Source: Flavobacteriales bacterium UBA4466 (GTDB lineage Bacteria; Bacteroidota; Bacteroidia; Flavobacteriales_D; Crocinitomicaceae). From it: a stretch of 64,000 nt of DNA. The notes under the pieces are model-generated. The model saw only the letters and a list, made by a program, of their open reading frames with translations. It ran no database searches and was not told the origin of the DNA. Position numbers and translations under genes: made by a program. Positions 44,423 through 53,362 of this stretch are shown here, piece after piece. Within the stretch, counting starts at the first letter, position 1. Each line of letters opens with the position of its first letter. Location of the stretch: contig CAJJBE010000001.1 in the NCBI GenBank assembly GCA_905182335.1, forward strand, positions 124,001 through 188,000, given 5' to 3'.

Positions 44423-44460
44423 TCCTCCAAAAAGTTTAAACTCTCGTTAGCCGAGGTCAC
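44423..44460 (+). repeat. 38-bp tRNA-3'-end-like element D (candidate attR)
   Basis: Starts TCCTCCAAAAAGTTTAAACT, ends GCCGAGGTCAC. It continues into a copy of the tRNA terminator, and 55 bp from GGTCAC onwards differ from the tRNA locus by two substitutions and one indel. Confidence 0.8.
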
Positions 44461-44463
44461 TCT

Positions 44464-44510
44464 AGCGGAGAATTCGTTAAAATTAACTGGTTCTCCGCTT
44501 TTATTTTTTT
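44464..44510 (+). terminator. Duplicate of the tRNA-Arg terminator
   Basis: AGCGGAGAA (44464-44472) and TTCTCCGCT (44491-44499) with a T-rich tail, matching 33257-33298. It marks the right boundary of the 11.2-kb island. Confidence 0.85.
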
Positions 44511-44527
44511 AAAATAAACCCTTACAA

Positions 44528-44887
44528 ATGAAGAACCTTATAATATTTATATTCTCAGTAATCTTATTTGGGAGTTGCAATAAATACTCCGAGAAAGTTT
44601 CAGGAACTTATATTGGACAAATATCAATTAATGATTCCATCATTTCAAGTAATGCAAATATTTCAATTTCAGAAGTCTCTAAAAAAAGAATCTCTATAAC
44701 AAGTGATTTTTTTACTCGCTATGAATTAGATATTGAAAAGCAAAGATATTTTACATCTGTTACTTACTATAATTCTGATGATTCTGAAAGATTAGAAATT
44801 GGGGAGGCAGCAACAGGTTTATATTTAACGTGTTCTCATTATGACAACTTGAATAATAAATATACTTTTTCAGGAGAAAGAAATTAA
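44528..44887 (+). CDS. Small lipoprotein of unknown function
   Basis: A 119-residue lipoprotein (LFGSC, cysteine 17). The mature part is beta-rich (SGTYIGQISINDSI, ANISISEVSKKRISITS, TGLYLTCSHYDN), the size of a lipocalin-like or small beta-barrel domain. No family is recognised. It lies 12 bp upstream of the Hint-domain lipoprotein and is probably cotranscribed with it. Confidence 0.65.
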   Translation: MKNLIIFIFSVILFGSCNKYSEKVSGTYIGQISINDSIISSNANISISEVSKKRISITSDFFTRYELDIEKQRYFTSVTYYNSDDSERLEIGEAATGLYLTCSHYDNLNNKYTFSGERN

Positions 44888-44899
44888 ATAACAAAAAAC

Positions 44900-46045
44900 A
44901 TGAAAACAATTAATTTAACCCTAATTTCTATAACGGCCCTCTTTATAACAAGCTGTACTGAAGAAGCGTCTATAAATATTTCCGGAAGCGCTCCAGGCCG
45001 AAATGAGATAAACAAACAAATAGAATCTCATAAAGTTGAAACGATGGCAGAAATTATAGATGATGACTTACCAATAATTAAAGCAATTGGAGGAGATGGT
45101 AAAAGTATTGATTGGGAGGAAATAGAAAAGGAAAACCTAGAGGGTGATTATGGTCCTGACTATTTTTACAATGATTGCGCACAAGGGATTGAAGTTCTCC
45201 AAATATCATCTAGACTTTCAAATCAAGGTAATTCTTCCTATGGAAAAGATCAGTTAACTGATGATGACCCCAAAACTGCATGGGTAGAAGGAAAAGCAGA
45301 TTACGGTATTGGCGAATCCTTCACAGTAAAAGGCTTTTGTCCTAATACTATATATAATGGCTATCAAAGTAGCCCGTCTAATTGGAAAAACAACTCAAGG
45401 GTCAAGCGTTTTAAAATATATGTTAATAATAGTCCTTATGCATATTTAGATTTAACCGATGAAATGGGAATTCAGAGATTTGATGGGCCTTATGGAGAGT
45501 ATGAAGGCTCTGATGAATTTAAATTTGAAATAGTTGATGTTTACAAAGGTGTAAAATGGTCTGATGTTGCTATTTCTCATATAGATTATATTGCTTGTTG
45601 TTTTGCGTTAGAAACTGAAATTTTGGCAAGTGATATAAATAAAGGAAATCTGAAAGAAGGTGACAATATTTATACTGTAGATATTTCTACAGGCGAAATA
45701 TCTGAAGGATCTATTCAGAAAATGAGTTCAGAAAAACACGTCAATGTTGTTGATTTACATACAGCAAACCACAACATTAAGATTACCAAAAACCATCCAT
45801 TATTTTTTGAAAATATTGGTTTTATTTCACTAGAGCAATTACAAAAAAATCTAACACTAGATATATATAGTGATCTTTCCAGGTACCCTAGAGTTTTAAC
45901 CATTAATAAAACCACGAAAGAAATTGAATATGAAAAATTGACTAGATTAATAGACTTGAACGATGTTATTAAAACATATACAATTAGAAAAGTTTCTAAT
46001 AACTCTAATTATATCGCAAATGGTTTTATTTGCAAACCTTATTAA
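44900..46045 (+). CDS. Lipoprotein with discoidin-like domain and C-terminal Hint (hedgehog/intein) domain
   Basis: A 381-residue lipoprotein (ITSC, cysteine 19). Residues about 90-230 form an F5/8-type or NADase-glycan-binding-like domain (SSYGKDQLTDDDPKTAWVEG, KRFKIYVNNSPYAYLDL). A Hint domain starts at C234 (CFALETEIL), with KITKNHPLF as block B and a C-terminal NYIANGFICKPY. The usual terminal His-Asn of inteins is absent, so the domain may make the N-S acyl shift and cleave or transfer the N-terminal part, as in hedgehog and bacterial intein-like proteins. This predicts release of the surface domain. The activity is inferred. Confidence 0.75.
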   Translation: MKTINLTLISITALFITSCTEEASINISGSAPGRNEINKQIESHKVETMAEIIDDDLPIIKAIGGDGKSIDWEEIEKENLEGDYGPDYFYNDCAQGIEVLQISSRLSNQGNSSYGKDQLTDDDPKTAWVEGKADYGIGESFTVKGFCPNTIYNGYQSSPSNWKNNSRVKRFKIYVNNSPYAYLDLTDEMGIQRFDGPYGEYEGSDEFKFEIVDVYKGVKWSDVAISHIDYIACCFALETEILASDINKGNLKEGDNIYTVDISTGEISEGSIQKMSSEKHVNVVDLHTANHNIKITKNHPLFFENIGFISLEQLQKNLTLDIYSDLSRYPRVLTINKTTKEIEYEKLTRLIDLNDVIKTYTIRKVSNNSNYIANGFICKPY

Positions 46046-46370
46046 GTAAGATGCTAAGACATCAGATATGAAACGTTAGTCGTAATTAAATGAAAAAATT
46101 GAATGGAACAGTTCAATATAATAATCGGGGAGATTTACATTAAATAAAATCTACAAACTTCCGCATTTTGGATGTATATTAAATTCAATACCTGCCAGAA
46201 ACAATATATTGCTTCTGGCAGGTGTTTTGCGATCGATATAAACCATACGCTGGGTAACAAAACATAAGAAAAACAGATCTGCTCCTGACAAATACAGGAC
46301 TTATGGTCTAAGCGGAATCTACAATATTATGTAGGGCGAAAGAATAATTCCTATTATCTCCATTTTGGAT
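46046..46370. other. Intergenic region, 325 bp
   Basis: No coding or RNA feature is recognised apart from the hairpin at 46191-46222. Confidence 0.6.
46191..46222. other. Strong hairpin without U-run
   Basis: CCTGCCAGAA pairs perfectly with TTCTGGCAGG around a 12-base loop. A TGTTTT follows on the plus strand. It may be a weak terminator or an RNA-stability structure for the Hint gene or the permease gene. Confidence 0.5.
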
Positions 46371-47705
46371 CTATCTCTTTGACCGATAATAGATAACTAT
46401 TCCCGGAACTATAGTGATAAGGCACCATATAATTTTAACTGGATCTTGGCTGATAAAATAATACAGCATCCATAATGATAAAACAATAAACAACAAGGGG
46501 GTGAAAGGATAGCCCAAACACTTTATTCCTAAAACATTTTTAATTCGTTTTTTTCGAATAATAAATACGCCAAAAACCGTTAATAATGAAAATATAGTAA
46601 GCGTTATACCTATGTACTCTATCATTTCCTTAAACGAAGAGAAAATAACAAGAAAACAGGAAATTGAGGCTAAAAAGATTATGGCAGCAACAGGGGTCCC
46701 CTTACTGTTTTGCTTACTAAGTAGTTTGAACAATCGAAAGTCTTTCCCTATCTCTTCTGCAACCCTTGGCCCAGCTATCATCATAGCACTTAAGCCCGAA
46801 AGAAGCGCAAAAGAAAAAGTCCCACTAACAATCACTGCAGCATTTTCTCCAAGCACCTTTTGCATTACTATGTTTCCTACGTCGAGCTGACCTTCGAGCT
46901 CTTCAAAAGTCGCTACGTACATAAAAACAAAATTCAATAGCAGATAAATAACGGTTACAACTAAGGTTCCAAAGATCAATGAAAACGGAAGCGTTTTTTT
47001 TGGGTTCTCTAGGTTCCCTAAAATATACGTACTTGCATTCCATCCGCTGTAAGAAAACATGACCCAAACCAAGGACCCTGCAAAAGCAGAGCTTAAAATT
47101 GTATCCGAAGTTCTCTCCGTTGGGATGAAGCTAATGTTACTAGGTTCATATCCGAAATAAATAAACGGTATGACTATAATTAAGCCAATAAGTATAAGCT
47201 TAAAGGCTGTAATATAATTTTGAAAAACTCCGCCAAATTTAACCCCTTTTATGTGAACTAGTGCTATTATAATTATAGCGCTTAAAGCAACAAGCTTTTG
47301 AATTGGTAATTCAGTCCAAAAAAAAGATACTACGCATGTTCTAGGTAAGCCAATTAACGGAAGGAAATATTCTCCAATGGCTAGACCTAATGCGGCAATA
47401 GCAGCAGAGAATCCGACGACCATCGAAATCCATCCACTTAAAAATCCAAGTAAAGGGTGATATAATTCAGAAAGAAACGAGTATTCACCCCCAGACCGAT
47501 TCACGCAACTTGCAACTTCACTATAGGCAAATGCACCACATAGTGAAAATACTCCTCCAACAAGCCATATTACTAATATCGTAGAAGGATCCGGAATTGC
47601 GTCATTCATCACCTGGTATCCTATGGCTGTAAAAATTCCCGTTCCAATCATGTTTGCAATAACCATATTTGTGGCTACTGCTTTTGAGTACTTTTCGCCT
47701 ATCAC
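46371..47705 (-). CDS. APC-family amino acid permease
   Basis: A 12-helix transporter (MVIANMIGTGIFTAIG, the unwound helix-1 motif of APC proteins, then GGEYSFL). The frame opens at an ATG at 47747, overlapping the upstream gene by 46 bp, but a GTG at 47705 forms a GTGA overlap with the upstream stop and gives 444 residues; I prefer it. It imports amino acids, substrate unknown. The C-terminal half resembles LAT-type permeases without LAT-specific features. Confidence 0.88.
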   Translation of the reverse strand: MIGEKYSKAVATNMVIANMIGTGIFTAIGYQVMNDAIPDPSTILVIWLVGGVFSLCGAFAYSEVASCVNRSGGEYSFLSELYHPLLGFLSGWISMVVGFSAAIAALGLAIGEYFLPLIGLPRTCVVSFFWTELPIQKLVALSAIIIIALVHIKGVKFGGVFQNYITAFKLILIGLIIVIPFIYFGYEPSNISFIPTERTSDTILSSAFAGSLVWVMFSYSGWNASTYILGNLENPKKTLPFSLIFGTLVVTVIYLLLNFVFMYVATFEELEGQLDVGNIVMQKVLGENAAVIVSGTFSFALLSGLSAMMIAGPRVAEEIGKDFRLFKLLSKQNSKGTPVAAIIFLASISCFLVIFSSFKEMIEYIGITLTIFSLLTVFGVFIIRKKRIKNVLGIKCLGYPFTPLLFIVLSLWMLYYFISQDPVKIIWCLITIVPGIVIYYRSKR

Positions 47706-48892
47706 TTTTTGATGTATAACATTTGATTTTGTTCCTTGGAGCCCCAATGATAACCAAGAGAAAATGGTATTTCTCCCTTATATTGAGTCCCTTCTGAATA
47801 GGCATCCTTTAAATCTTGCTGAAACCTCCTTTCACTAAAGTCTTTAATAGGCATAACATAAAGACCAAATAAATTAACATCCCACTCAAGAGTGTTAAAA
47901 TATTTATATGGAATTCCAGTGTCGTCTTCCAGGATTGCATTGCTTTTTTGTTGCACTAGCTCTCTGATTTCACTGAATGAACTATAGTGCATTAAGTATG
48001 ATGCAGATTTCACAAAGCTATTAGATGACCGAATTGAACTCAAATACTCTTTAAACTCGGGGTTTTTGACAAACCCCTTGTTTGAAATATCACAATTAAA
48101 ATATGTCATTGATTTTATCTTCTCACTCCCCCGCTTTCTAAAAACAAATTTAACCCCTTCAATTAAGTCCTCAGAAGTCCCTGAATTGCTTAGGCTTTTC
48201 TTTACCGTTGAAAAAGAATCAACATAAATCCTTGACACATCTATTATTTCATGATCTGTTCTTGCAATAAACCAATAAAATAAAGGCAGCAATCCATTTA
48301 ATTCTGCTCCCTCTTTAGTATCGTTCATCATGGTTTTTGTAATGAAGTAACTTCTTTTATAAATATCCGATAAACTTACATCAATAGCATTAAGGTAGTT
48401 TTTATACTCTCCGTTCTTCAAAGAGGCTATATCCGGTATGCCTCCTATTTTTTCCTGTGCTAAGAGGACATAATCATTTGCTTCCGGGAATAAGTAGTTC
48501 GCATGTAGAAAATCTGCACCCGAAAAAGGATAAAACACTAAGCTAGTATCGTTAACCTTCTCCGATGAAATGTTCATCATCCATTCGCGCATTGGCTCTA
48601 ACCTCTTTTCCTTCATTTTTGAAAATGCACTATTTACGTGACTGCTGTACTCGTTCCAATACAGAGAGTCTATACTGCTCTCGGCATTAAAATAAGAACA
48701 ATCCATCCCAGAAATGAATTGGGCCAAAGCATTATGAAATGTGTCTATCGATACAACAGGGCGACTATCAGTATTTAGTTGAAGGACATCCTCTTCAGGT
48801 TTCTTTTGGTTTGAATCCGAAAATTCGCAGGAATAAAATATACTTACAAGAAAACAAAGGATGCTGTACACACAGCATTTGAATAGCTTCAT
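47702..48892 (-). CDS. Lipoprotein of unknown function coupled to the permease
   Basis: A 396-residue lipoprotein (IFYSC, cysteine 22). Notable conserved-looking segments are FYPFSGADFLHANYLFPEANDYVLLAQEKIG and YFNCDISNKGF, which I recall from other uncharacterised bacterial proteins. No enzyme motif is recognised. The stop overlaps the preferred permease start (GTGA), so translation is coupled. A joint role in uptake or sensing is an inference. Confidence 0.7.
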   Translation of the reverse strand: MKLFKCCVYSILCFLVSIFYSCEFSDSNQKKPEEDVLQLNTDSRPVVSIDTFHNALAQFISGMDCSYFNAESSIDSLYWNEYSSHVNSAFSKMKEKRLEPMREWMMNISSEKVNDTSLVFYPFSGADFLHANYLFPEANDYVLLAQEKIGGIPDIASLKNGEYKNYLNAIDVSLSDIYKRSYFITKTMMNDTKEGAELNGLLPLFYWFIARTDHEIIDVSRIYVDSFSTVKKSLSNSGTSEDLIEGVKFVFRKRGSEKIKSMTYFNCDISNKGFVKNPEFKEYLSSIRSSNSFVKSASYLMHYSSFSEIRELVQQKSNAILEDDTGIPYKYFNTLEWDVNLFGLYVMPIKDFSERRFQQDLKDAYSEGTQYKGEIPFSLGYHWGSKEQNQMLYIKK

Positions 48893-49115
48893 GGTTTTAT
48901 TTATTTAGTTAATAAGCTTTTTTCTATAAATAATATATCAGTCTCGGCGGTGAGAATACCTATACAAAACGAGAAAGCAAATTTATACTTTAATCTGTAA
49001 ATCAGCACATTATAATATATGCTAATTAGCATTGCGCCCGTTTAGAGCTATAAAACAGGTTTTTTACCGAATATTATAAACACACTAGTAGTCTTTTCTC
49101 TCTATTAGGAAACCA

Positions 49116-50420
49116 TTACAGGTCAGTTTCCTTGCTCTTTTCATATTCTTGCCCATACAGATTATATGCATCAAGAATAAACCCATTGTCATAACTCCCC
49201 TCAATGTCAATATCCATTTGTTTGGCCTTTAGTGGTTTCTTTTCATTCAACCATTTTCTGAATAAATTGCCCTCTTGTTCACTTTTAAAAGGCAAGTGAT
49301 TCTTAATAATCTCTACAGAAATTTTTTTATGGTATCTCTCATCGGAGTATAGGACAAAAAAACGAGCATCCTGAGGCACCCACCAACGCGTAAATTTTGA
49401 GCCAAAATCCGAGAGCCTAATACATCCAATGCTGTTTGCAGTACCTAACATTCCCCTGGACAATTCTCTTAAAGCAACCTCGTGTATGCCATTTTGGTGC
49501 ATCGCTTGAGGGTAGTCTTCCGTCGGTTCCATCAAAAGGAAATTCGGCAGTTGCGCTCTCCCCTTGTAATATGTTACTCTCTTGTTTCCTCCTCCCAGCT
49601 TTTTGTCGTGCGCTATGTCTGCTACTTCGTATTTTCTGTCTCCTTCCCAATTTTTGGAAGTAATTCTATATTGAGAGGCATAATAACGCCTTCTTCGTCC
49701 AATTGGGAGGTACTCAATGTGGGATACAGAAACTACTTTCCCAGTACTATCTTTTCTCACCCTCGGCTCTAATCTTTTGGAGGAAGTAGCATATTGTGCA
49801 ATTAAAAGCAAGGTGTCTTCATGTGCCTCACAAAGACAAACGCGCTGCCCCGTTGCATAAACATTACCTCGCATTCGTGAAAATTTACGTACAAAAGGAG
49901 GTGTTTTAAAACGCCACACTTTTTTATAAAAATTAATCAGTTCAGTACTGTCATCGGCATGTTTATTTCGAATATAAGAATAGAGCGTCTCGACATCGAC
50001 AGTAGATCGTTCTGCAGCATCAAACAATTCAAATAATTCTTCATCGTACCCTTTGAAATCGACTAAATCATTAAGGTTAGGATTTTTCTCTTTTATCCCT
50101 CGAGATTCCAACTTCTCGTTCAAGGCCATGAAGTCACCAACCAAATACCTGTTCTTGTACTGGCTTTCTTCGGATAAAGAATTATTGAAAAGTTCGCTCC
50201 ATTGAACCTCCGCTTTTGATCCCTTATAATGCAAAGCAGGATCTTTCAGGAGAGGGAGGTAGCACGAATTTATTTTTGAATAGTGCTCGATCAGCTCTTG
50301 ACTGATCGAGTCAACACGAGGTGAATCATTCGTAACTGAATAATTTTCATGAAGCTGTCCGTCATTAATTTGCGCAAAGGACGATCTAGTTAGCAATATA
50401 AAGGTAAATAATAGTTTCAT
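49116..50420 (-). CDS. L,D-transpeptidase (YkuD-type), paralogue 1
   Basis: A 434-residue secreted protein (signal peptide LLTRSSFAQ). After an uncharacterised N-terminal region comes a YkuD-type catalytic core: H313 in GIHEVALREL and C333 in SIGCIRLSDFG. Preceding blocks (YASQYRITSKNWEGDRKYE, GRAQLPNFLLMEP) are shared with paralogue 2. Such enzymes make 3-3 cross-links in peptidoglycan or attach proteins to it. In the S-x-GC motif, x is isoleucine instead of the more common histidine, in both paralogues. It is 44 bp downstream of the M23 gene. Confidence 0.8.
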   Translation of the reverse strand: MKLLFTFILLTRSSFAQINDGQLHENYSVTNDSPRVDSISQELIEHYSKINSCYLPLLKDPALHYKGSKAEVQWSELFNNSLSEESQYKNRYLVGDFMALNEKLESRGIKEKNPNLNDLVDFKGYDEELFELFDAAERSTVDVETLYSYIRNKHADDSTELINFYKKVWRFKTPPFVRKFSRMRGNVYATGQRVCLCEAHEDTLLLIAQYATSSKRLEPRVRKDSTGKVVSVSHIEYLPIGRRRRYYASQYRITSKNWEGDRKYEVADIAHDKKLGGGNKRVTYYKGRAQLPNFLLMEPTEDYPQAMHQNGIHEVALRELSRGMLGTANSIGCIRLSDFGSKFTRWWVPQDARFFVLYSDERYHKKISVEIIKNHLPFKSEQEGNLFRKWLNEKKPLKAKQMDIDIEGSYDNGFILDAYNLYGQEYEKSKETDL

Positions 50421-50464
50421 AATTGACCTGATTATTGGATGTTAATACGCCATTCATGTACGAA

Positions 50465-51433
50465 TCATTTTACTCTGATTCGTTGTCCAATATTTATTTT
50501 ATTCACATTCCTAATCCCATTAAGCTTTTTTAATTTTGAGACAGTAGTTCTATGTTTTCCTGCAATATGAGACAATGTTTCCCCCGACTTTACTGTATGG
50601 TACTTTTTTTTAGGTTTGGGAATAGCAGGGTCTGTAATGTCTTTTTTTCTTAAAACTATGCGATCAGAGTGCATGCTAAGAGAGTCTTTATCAAATATTT
50701 TTAACGGGTTAAACGATCGGCCTTTATAACGAGTCTCGAAGTGTAAATGTGGGCCGTCGCTTCTTCCTGTTGTTCCTCCAAGACCAATTACGTCAGAAGC
50801 AAACACAAGTTGTCCAGGTACGACAAGAAGTTTGGACAAATGCGCATAAAGCGTTTCCACACCATTAAAATGTCTTATAACAACACAATTCCCATAGCCC
50901 CCCTTGTTAAACTGTGCATACCTAACAATGCCGTTAAAAGTAGACCTGAGTGTATCACCAGTATTCAAACCAAGGTCTATCCCTCGATGAATCCGCCCCC
51001 ACCTAGGACCATATTTCGAATTAAATGTCCCCCAATAATTATAGTAAAACATTTCTTGCCCCTGGAGCAATGTAATGTAAACGCTATCATCTCCTTCGAT
51101 CGGAGATAAATCAGGGAAAACAGATTGTGTAAACCAATGCTCTTTAAATAAAGAATCATTTTTTAATATTTGCTCCGATAGCTCTTGCCGATCAAATGTT
51201 AATTTAGAATACGTCCCTAGAGAATCAACAAGAATTCTAAAATCAGAGTTTTTCCTTATCGTGACAGGAATAGGCTGAGCAGAGATTTCCTTAAGAGGGT
51301 TATAGGAGTATTCGACCCCTTCGTGAATCCATATGGTATCACAATTTTCTTTATTGTTCTCTTGCGCAAAAGTAGATTGTGTGCCTAATGAGCACACCAA
51401 AAAACAGATTAAAACTATGTAGTTATTTTTCAT
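50465..51433 (-). CDS. M23 peptidoglycan endopeptidase with C-terminal LysM
   Basis: A 322-residue secreted protein (signal peptide ending TFAQ, residue 24). The M23 domain has the zinc ligands H149 and D153 in HRGIDLG and H231 in GPHLHFE, with the catalytic H198 in YAHLS. A LysM module (YHTVKSGETLSHIAGKH, about 279-322) binds peptidoglycan. It cleaves peptide cross-links during growth. The ATG overlaps the stop of the upstream L,D-transpeptidase by 4 bp (ATGA), so the two are coupled. Confidence 0.93.
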   Translation of the reverse strand: MKNNYIVLICFLVCSLGTQSTFAQENNKENCDTIWIHEGVEYSYNPLKEISAQPIPVTIRKNSDFRILVDSLGTYSKLTFDRQELSEQILKNDSLFKEHWFTQSVFPDLSPIEGDDSVYITLLQGQEMFYYNYWGTFNSKYGPRWGRIHRGIDLGLNTGDTLRSTFNGIVRYAQFNKGGYGNCVVIRHFNGVETLYAHLSKLLVVPGQLVFASDVIGLGGTTGRSDGPHLHFETRYKGRSFNPLKIFDKDSLSMHSDRIVLRKKDITDPAIPKPKKKYHTVKSGETLSHIAGKHRTTVSKLKKLNGIRNVNKINIGQRIRVK

Positions 51434-52788
51434 TTGATTTGATTGTCATATTCCTTTCCGTAAAGATTGTAAGCATCCAAAATAAACCCATTATCATAGC
51501 TGCCATCGATGTCAATGTCAAGCTGTTTAGCCTTTAAAGGTTTGTTTTCGTTTAACCATTCCCTAAATAAATTTCCTTCTTTTTCATTTTTAAACGGCAA
51601 TTGCCCTTCTATACTCTCTAAAGACATCTCTTTGTGATATCTGTCGTTGGTGTAAAGTACGAAAAACCTAGCAGCTTGTGGGACCCACCACCGGGTAAAT
51701 TTAGATCCAAAATCGGACAATCTAATACACCCAATACTGTTTGCTGTCCCTAACATGCCTCTAGATAACTCCCTCAAAGCCACTTCATGAATGCCGTTCG
51801 AACGCATAGCTTTAGGATAACTTTTCGTTGGCTCCATTAAGAGGAAATTTGGTAATTGTGCTCTCCCTTTATAATAAGTAACTCTGTGGTTACCTCCCCC
51901 CACTTTTTTGTCGTGTATCAGATCTGCCTTTTCATACTTTCTATCACTTTCCCAATTCTTAGACGTTATTCTATATTGAGACGCATAGTACGTCCTTCTT
52001 TCTCCTATGGGTAAATATTGAACATAAGAGGTTGAAATAACATTCCCAGCACTATCCTCAAGGACAGAAGGCGTTAATCTTTTTGAGGAAGTTGCATATT
52101 GTGCAATTAAAAGCAAGGTATCTTCACGCGCCTCGCAAAGGCAAACTCTTTGTCCATTAGCATAGACTTTATCTTTCATCCGCGAGAATTTTCGTTTGTA
52201 AGGAGGCGTTTTAAATCTCCAGACTTTTTCATAAAAATTAATCAGCTCTGTTGTGTCGGCGGAATATTCATTTCGAATATATGCGTAAAGCAACTCCTCG
52301 TCATTGATAGAGGATTCGGCAGCATCAAATAACTCAAACAATTTTTTATCATATTTATTGAAGTCGATAAGTTCGGCCATTTCGGGGTTTTTTTCTTCAA
52401 TACCCCTAGATTCCAAATCTTCGTTCAAAGCCATAAAGTCGCCAACCAAATACCTATTTTTATATTTACTCCCTTCAGATAAGGCATCATTGAAAAGCTC
52501 TAGCCACTGAAACCCCACATCAGACCCTGGATTATACAAAGATGAATCCTTTAAAAGTGGGAGATAGCAGGAATTTGTTTTTGAATAACGCAGAATATCA
52601 TCCTGACTCAGTTGAGTAACGGGCCTTGCTTTGGGTCCTTCCTGTTTTTTGGATGCAGCTTCGTTCTGTTCTTTATTCGCTAAATTGTTCTCTCTAGCTC
52701 CTTTATCTATCGAACAGTTAGCGATAGCAAGTAACATAAGAACTAACCCAAATGTTCTTAAATAAAAAATAACTCTATTCTTTTTCAT
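51430..52788 (-). CDS. L,D-transpeptidase (YkuD-type) lipoprotein, paralogue 2
   Basis: A 452-residue lipoprotein (AIANC, cysteine 26) with a linker rich in Lys, Glu and Asn. H334 in GIHEVALREL and C354 in SIGCIRLSDFG form the catalytic pair. Most of the body is close to paralogue 1, so the two arose by duplication; this one is anchored by lipid and the other is soluble. The stop overlaps the M23 gene start by 4 bp. The pair may act in different envelope layers. Confidence 0.82.
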   Translation of the reverse strand: MKKNRVIFYLRTFGLVLMLLAIANCSIDKGARENNLANKEQNEAASKKQEGPKARPVTQLSQDDILRYSKTNSCYLPLLKDSSLYNPGSDVGFQWLELFNDALSEGSKYKNRYLVGDFMALNEDLESRGIEEKNPEMAELIDFNKYDKKLFELFDAAESSINDEELLYAYIRNEYSADTTELINFYEKVWRFKTPPYKRKFSRMKDKVYANGQRVCLCEAREDTLLLIAQYATSSKRLTPSVLEDSAGNVISTSYVQYLPIGERRTYYASQYRITSKNWESDRKYEKADLIHDKKVGGGNHRVTYYKGRAQLPNFLLMEPTKSYPKAMRSNGIHEVALRELSRGMLGTANSIGCIRLSDFGSKFTRWWVPQAARFFVLYTNDRYHKEMSLESIEGQLPFKNEKEGNLFREWLNENKPLKAKQLDIDIDGSYDNGFILDAYNLYGKEYDNQIK

Positions 52789-52800
52789 AAAATGAATCTA

Positions 52801-53028
52801 TTACTCAGTAAAATCAATGCCTCCATATAGAGCTTTAGTAGTATTCATAAGAACATATGCTTCTTTTGAAGCATACAGCAAGGCTCTTAATTGTATGGTG
52901 TTTTTGGCCTTACATCTAAGAAGACTTTCAATCTTTTCAGAAATTGTATAGAACTTATCATTATTCTGTTGTGAAAACGCTTGGTGTGCGCCAATCAAAA
53001 TTAAAGCAAAAAAAATTATTTCCTTCAA
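52801..53028 (-). CDS. Small secreted protein of unknown function
   Basis: A 75-residue protein with a signal peptide (IGAHQAFSQ) and a short helical mature part (YTISEKIESLLRCKAKNTIQLRALLYASKEAYVLMNT). It is first in the cell-wall cluster, 12 bp before the lipoprotein L,D-transpeptidase. No family is recognised; the single cysteine is notable. Confidence 0.6.
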   Translation of the reverse strand: MKEIIFFALILIGAHQAFSQQNNDKFYTISEKIESLLRCKAKNTIQLRALLYASKEAYVLMNTTKALYGGIDFTE

Positions 53029-53362
53029 TATAGTCTTTTGTTCATTATAGATTCTATAAGCTATATAGCCATAACCAGCCTATCTCTTTATTCTTTTAAA
53101 TTTATCTCACAAAGGTAAATTCTACTACTAATTTAGCTTTTAGAACCAAGAGACTGGGCTTCAGGTATTAAAATGAATATCTTGTCCTTTTTAGTGTTTA
53201 AATCGCTTTTTATGTCGAACATTTAAACTCTTCTTCATGCGAAAACACTTATTTTTAAAAAAGTTTGAGTTGTTTAATTAGAATAAGCGTATTTTTATCT
53301 CAAATTACTTGCAATGATAAACATTTTAATGTCAATTACTTAGGTGGACTTTCAGGCTTAAT
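53029..53362. other. Intergenic region upstream of the giant surface protein gene
   Basis: A 334-bp region with no gene. A TTG-N17-TATTTTTA pair near 53270-53300 is a possible weak promoter for the giant gene. Confidence 0.5.

Noticed and set aside
37784-44460. Elements B, C and D as complete tRNA genes or tRNA fragments
   Set aside because: The distance between GTTTGAA and GGTCAC is 5 bp longer than in the tRNA, no anticodon or D-arm is present, and they do not fold.
33248-44510. Integron cassette array
   Set aside because: The repeats have no attC-type inverted core sites (RYYYAAC/GTTRRRY) and no integron integrase is seen.
33248-44510. Conjugative or phage element
   Set aside because: No relaxase, transfer, capsid, portal or terminase gene is present; only a recombinase fragment and cargo genes.
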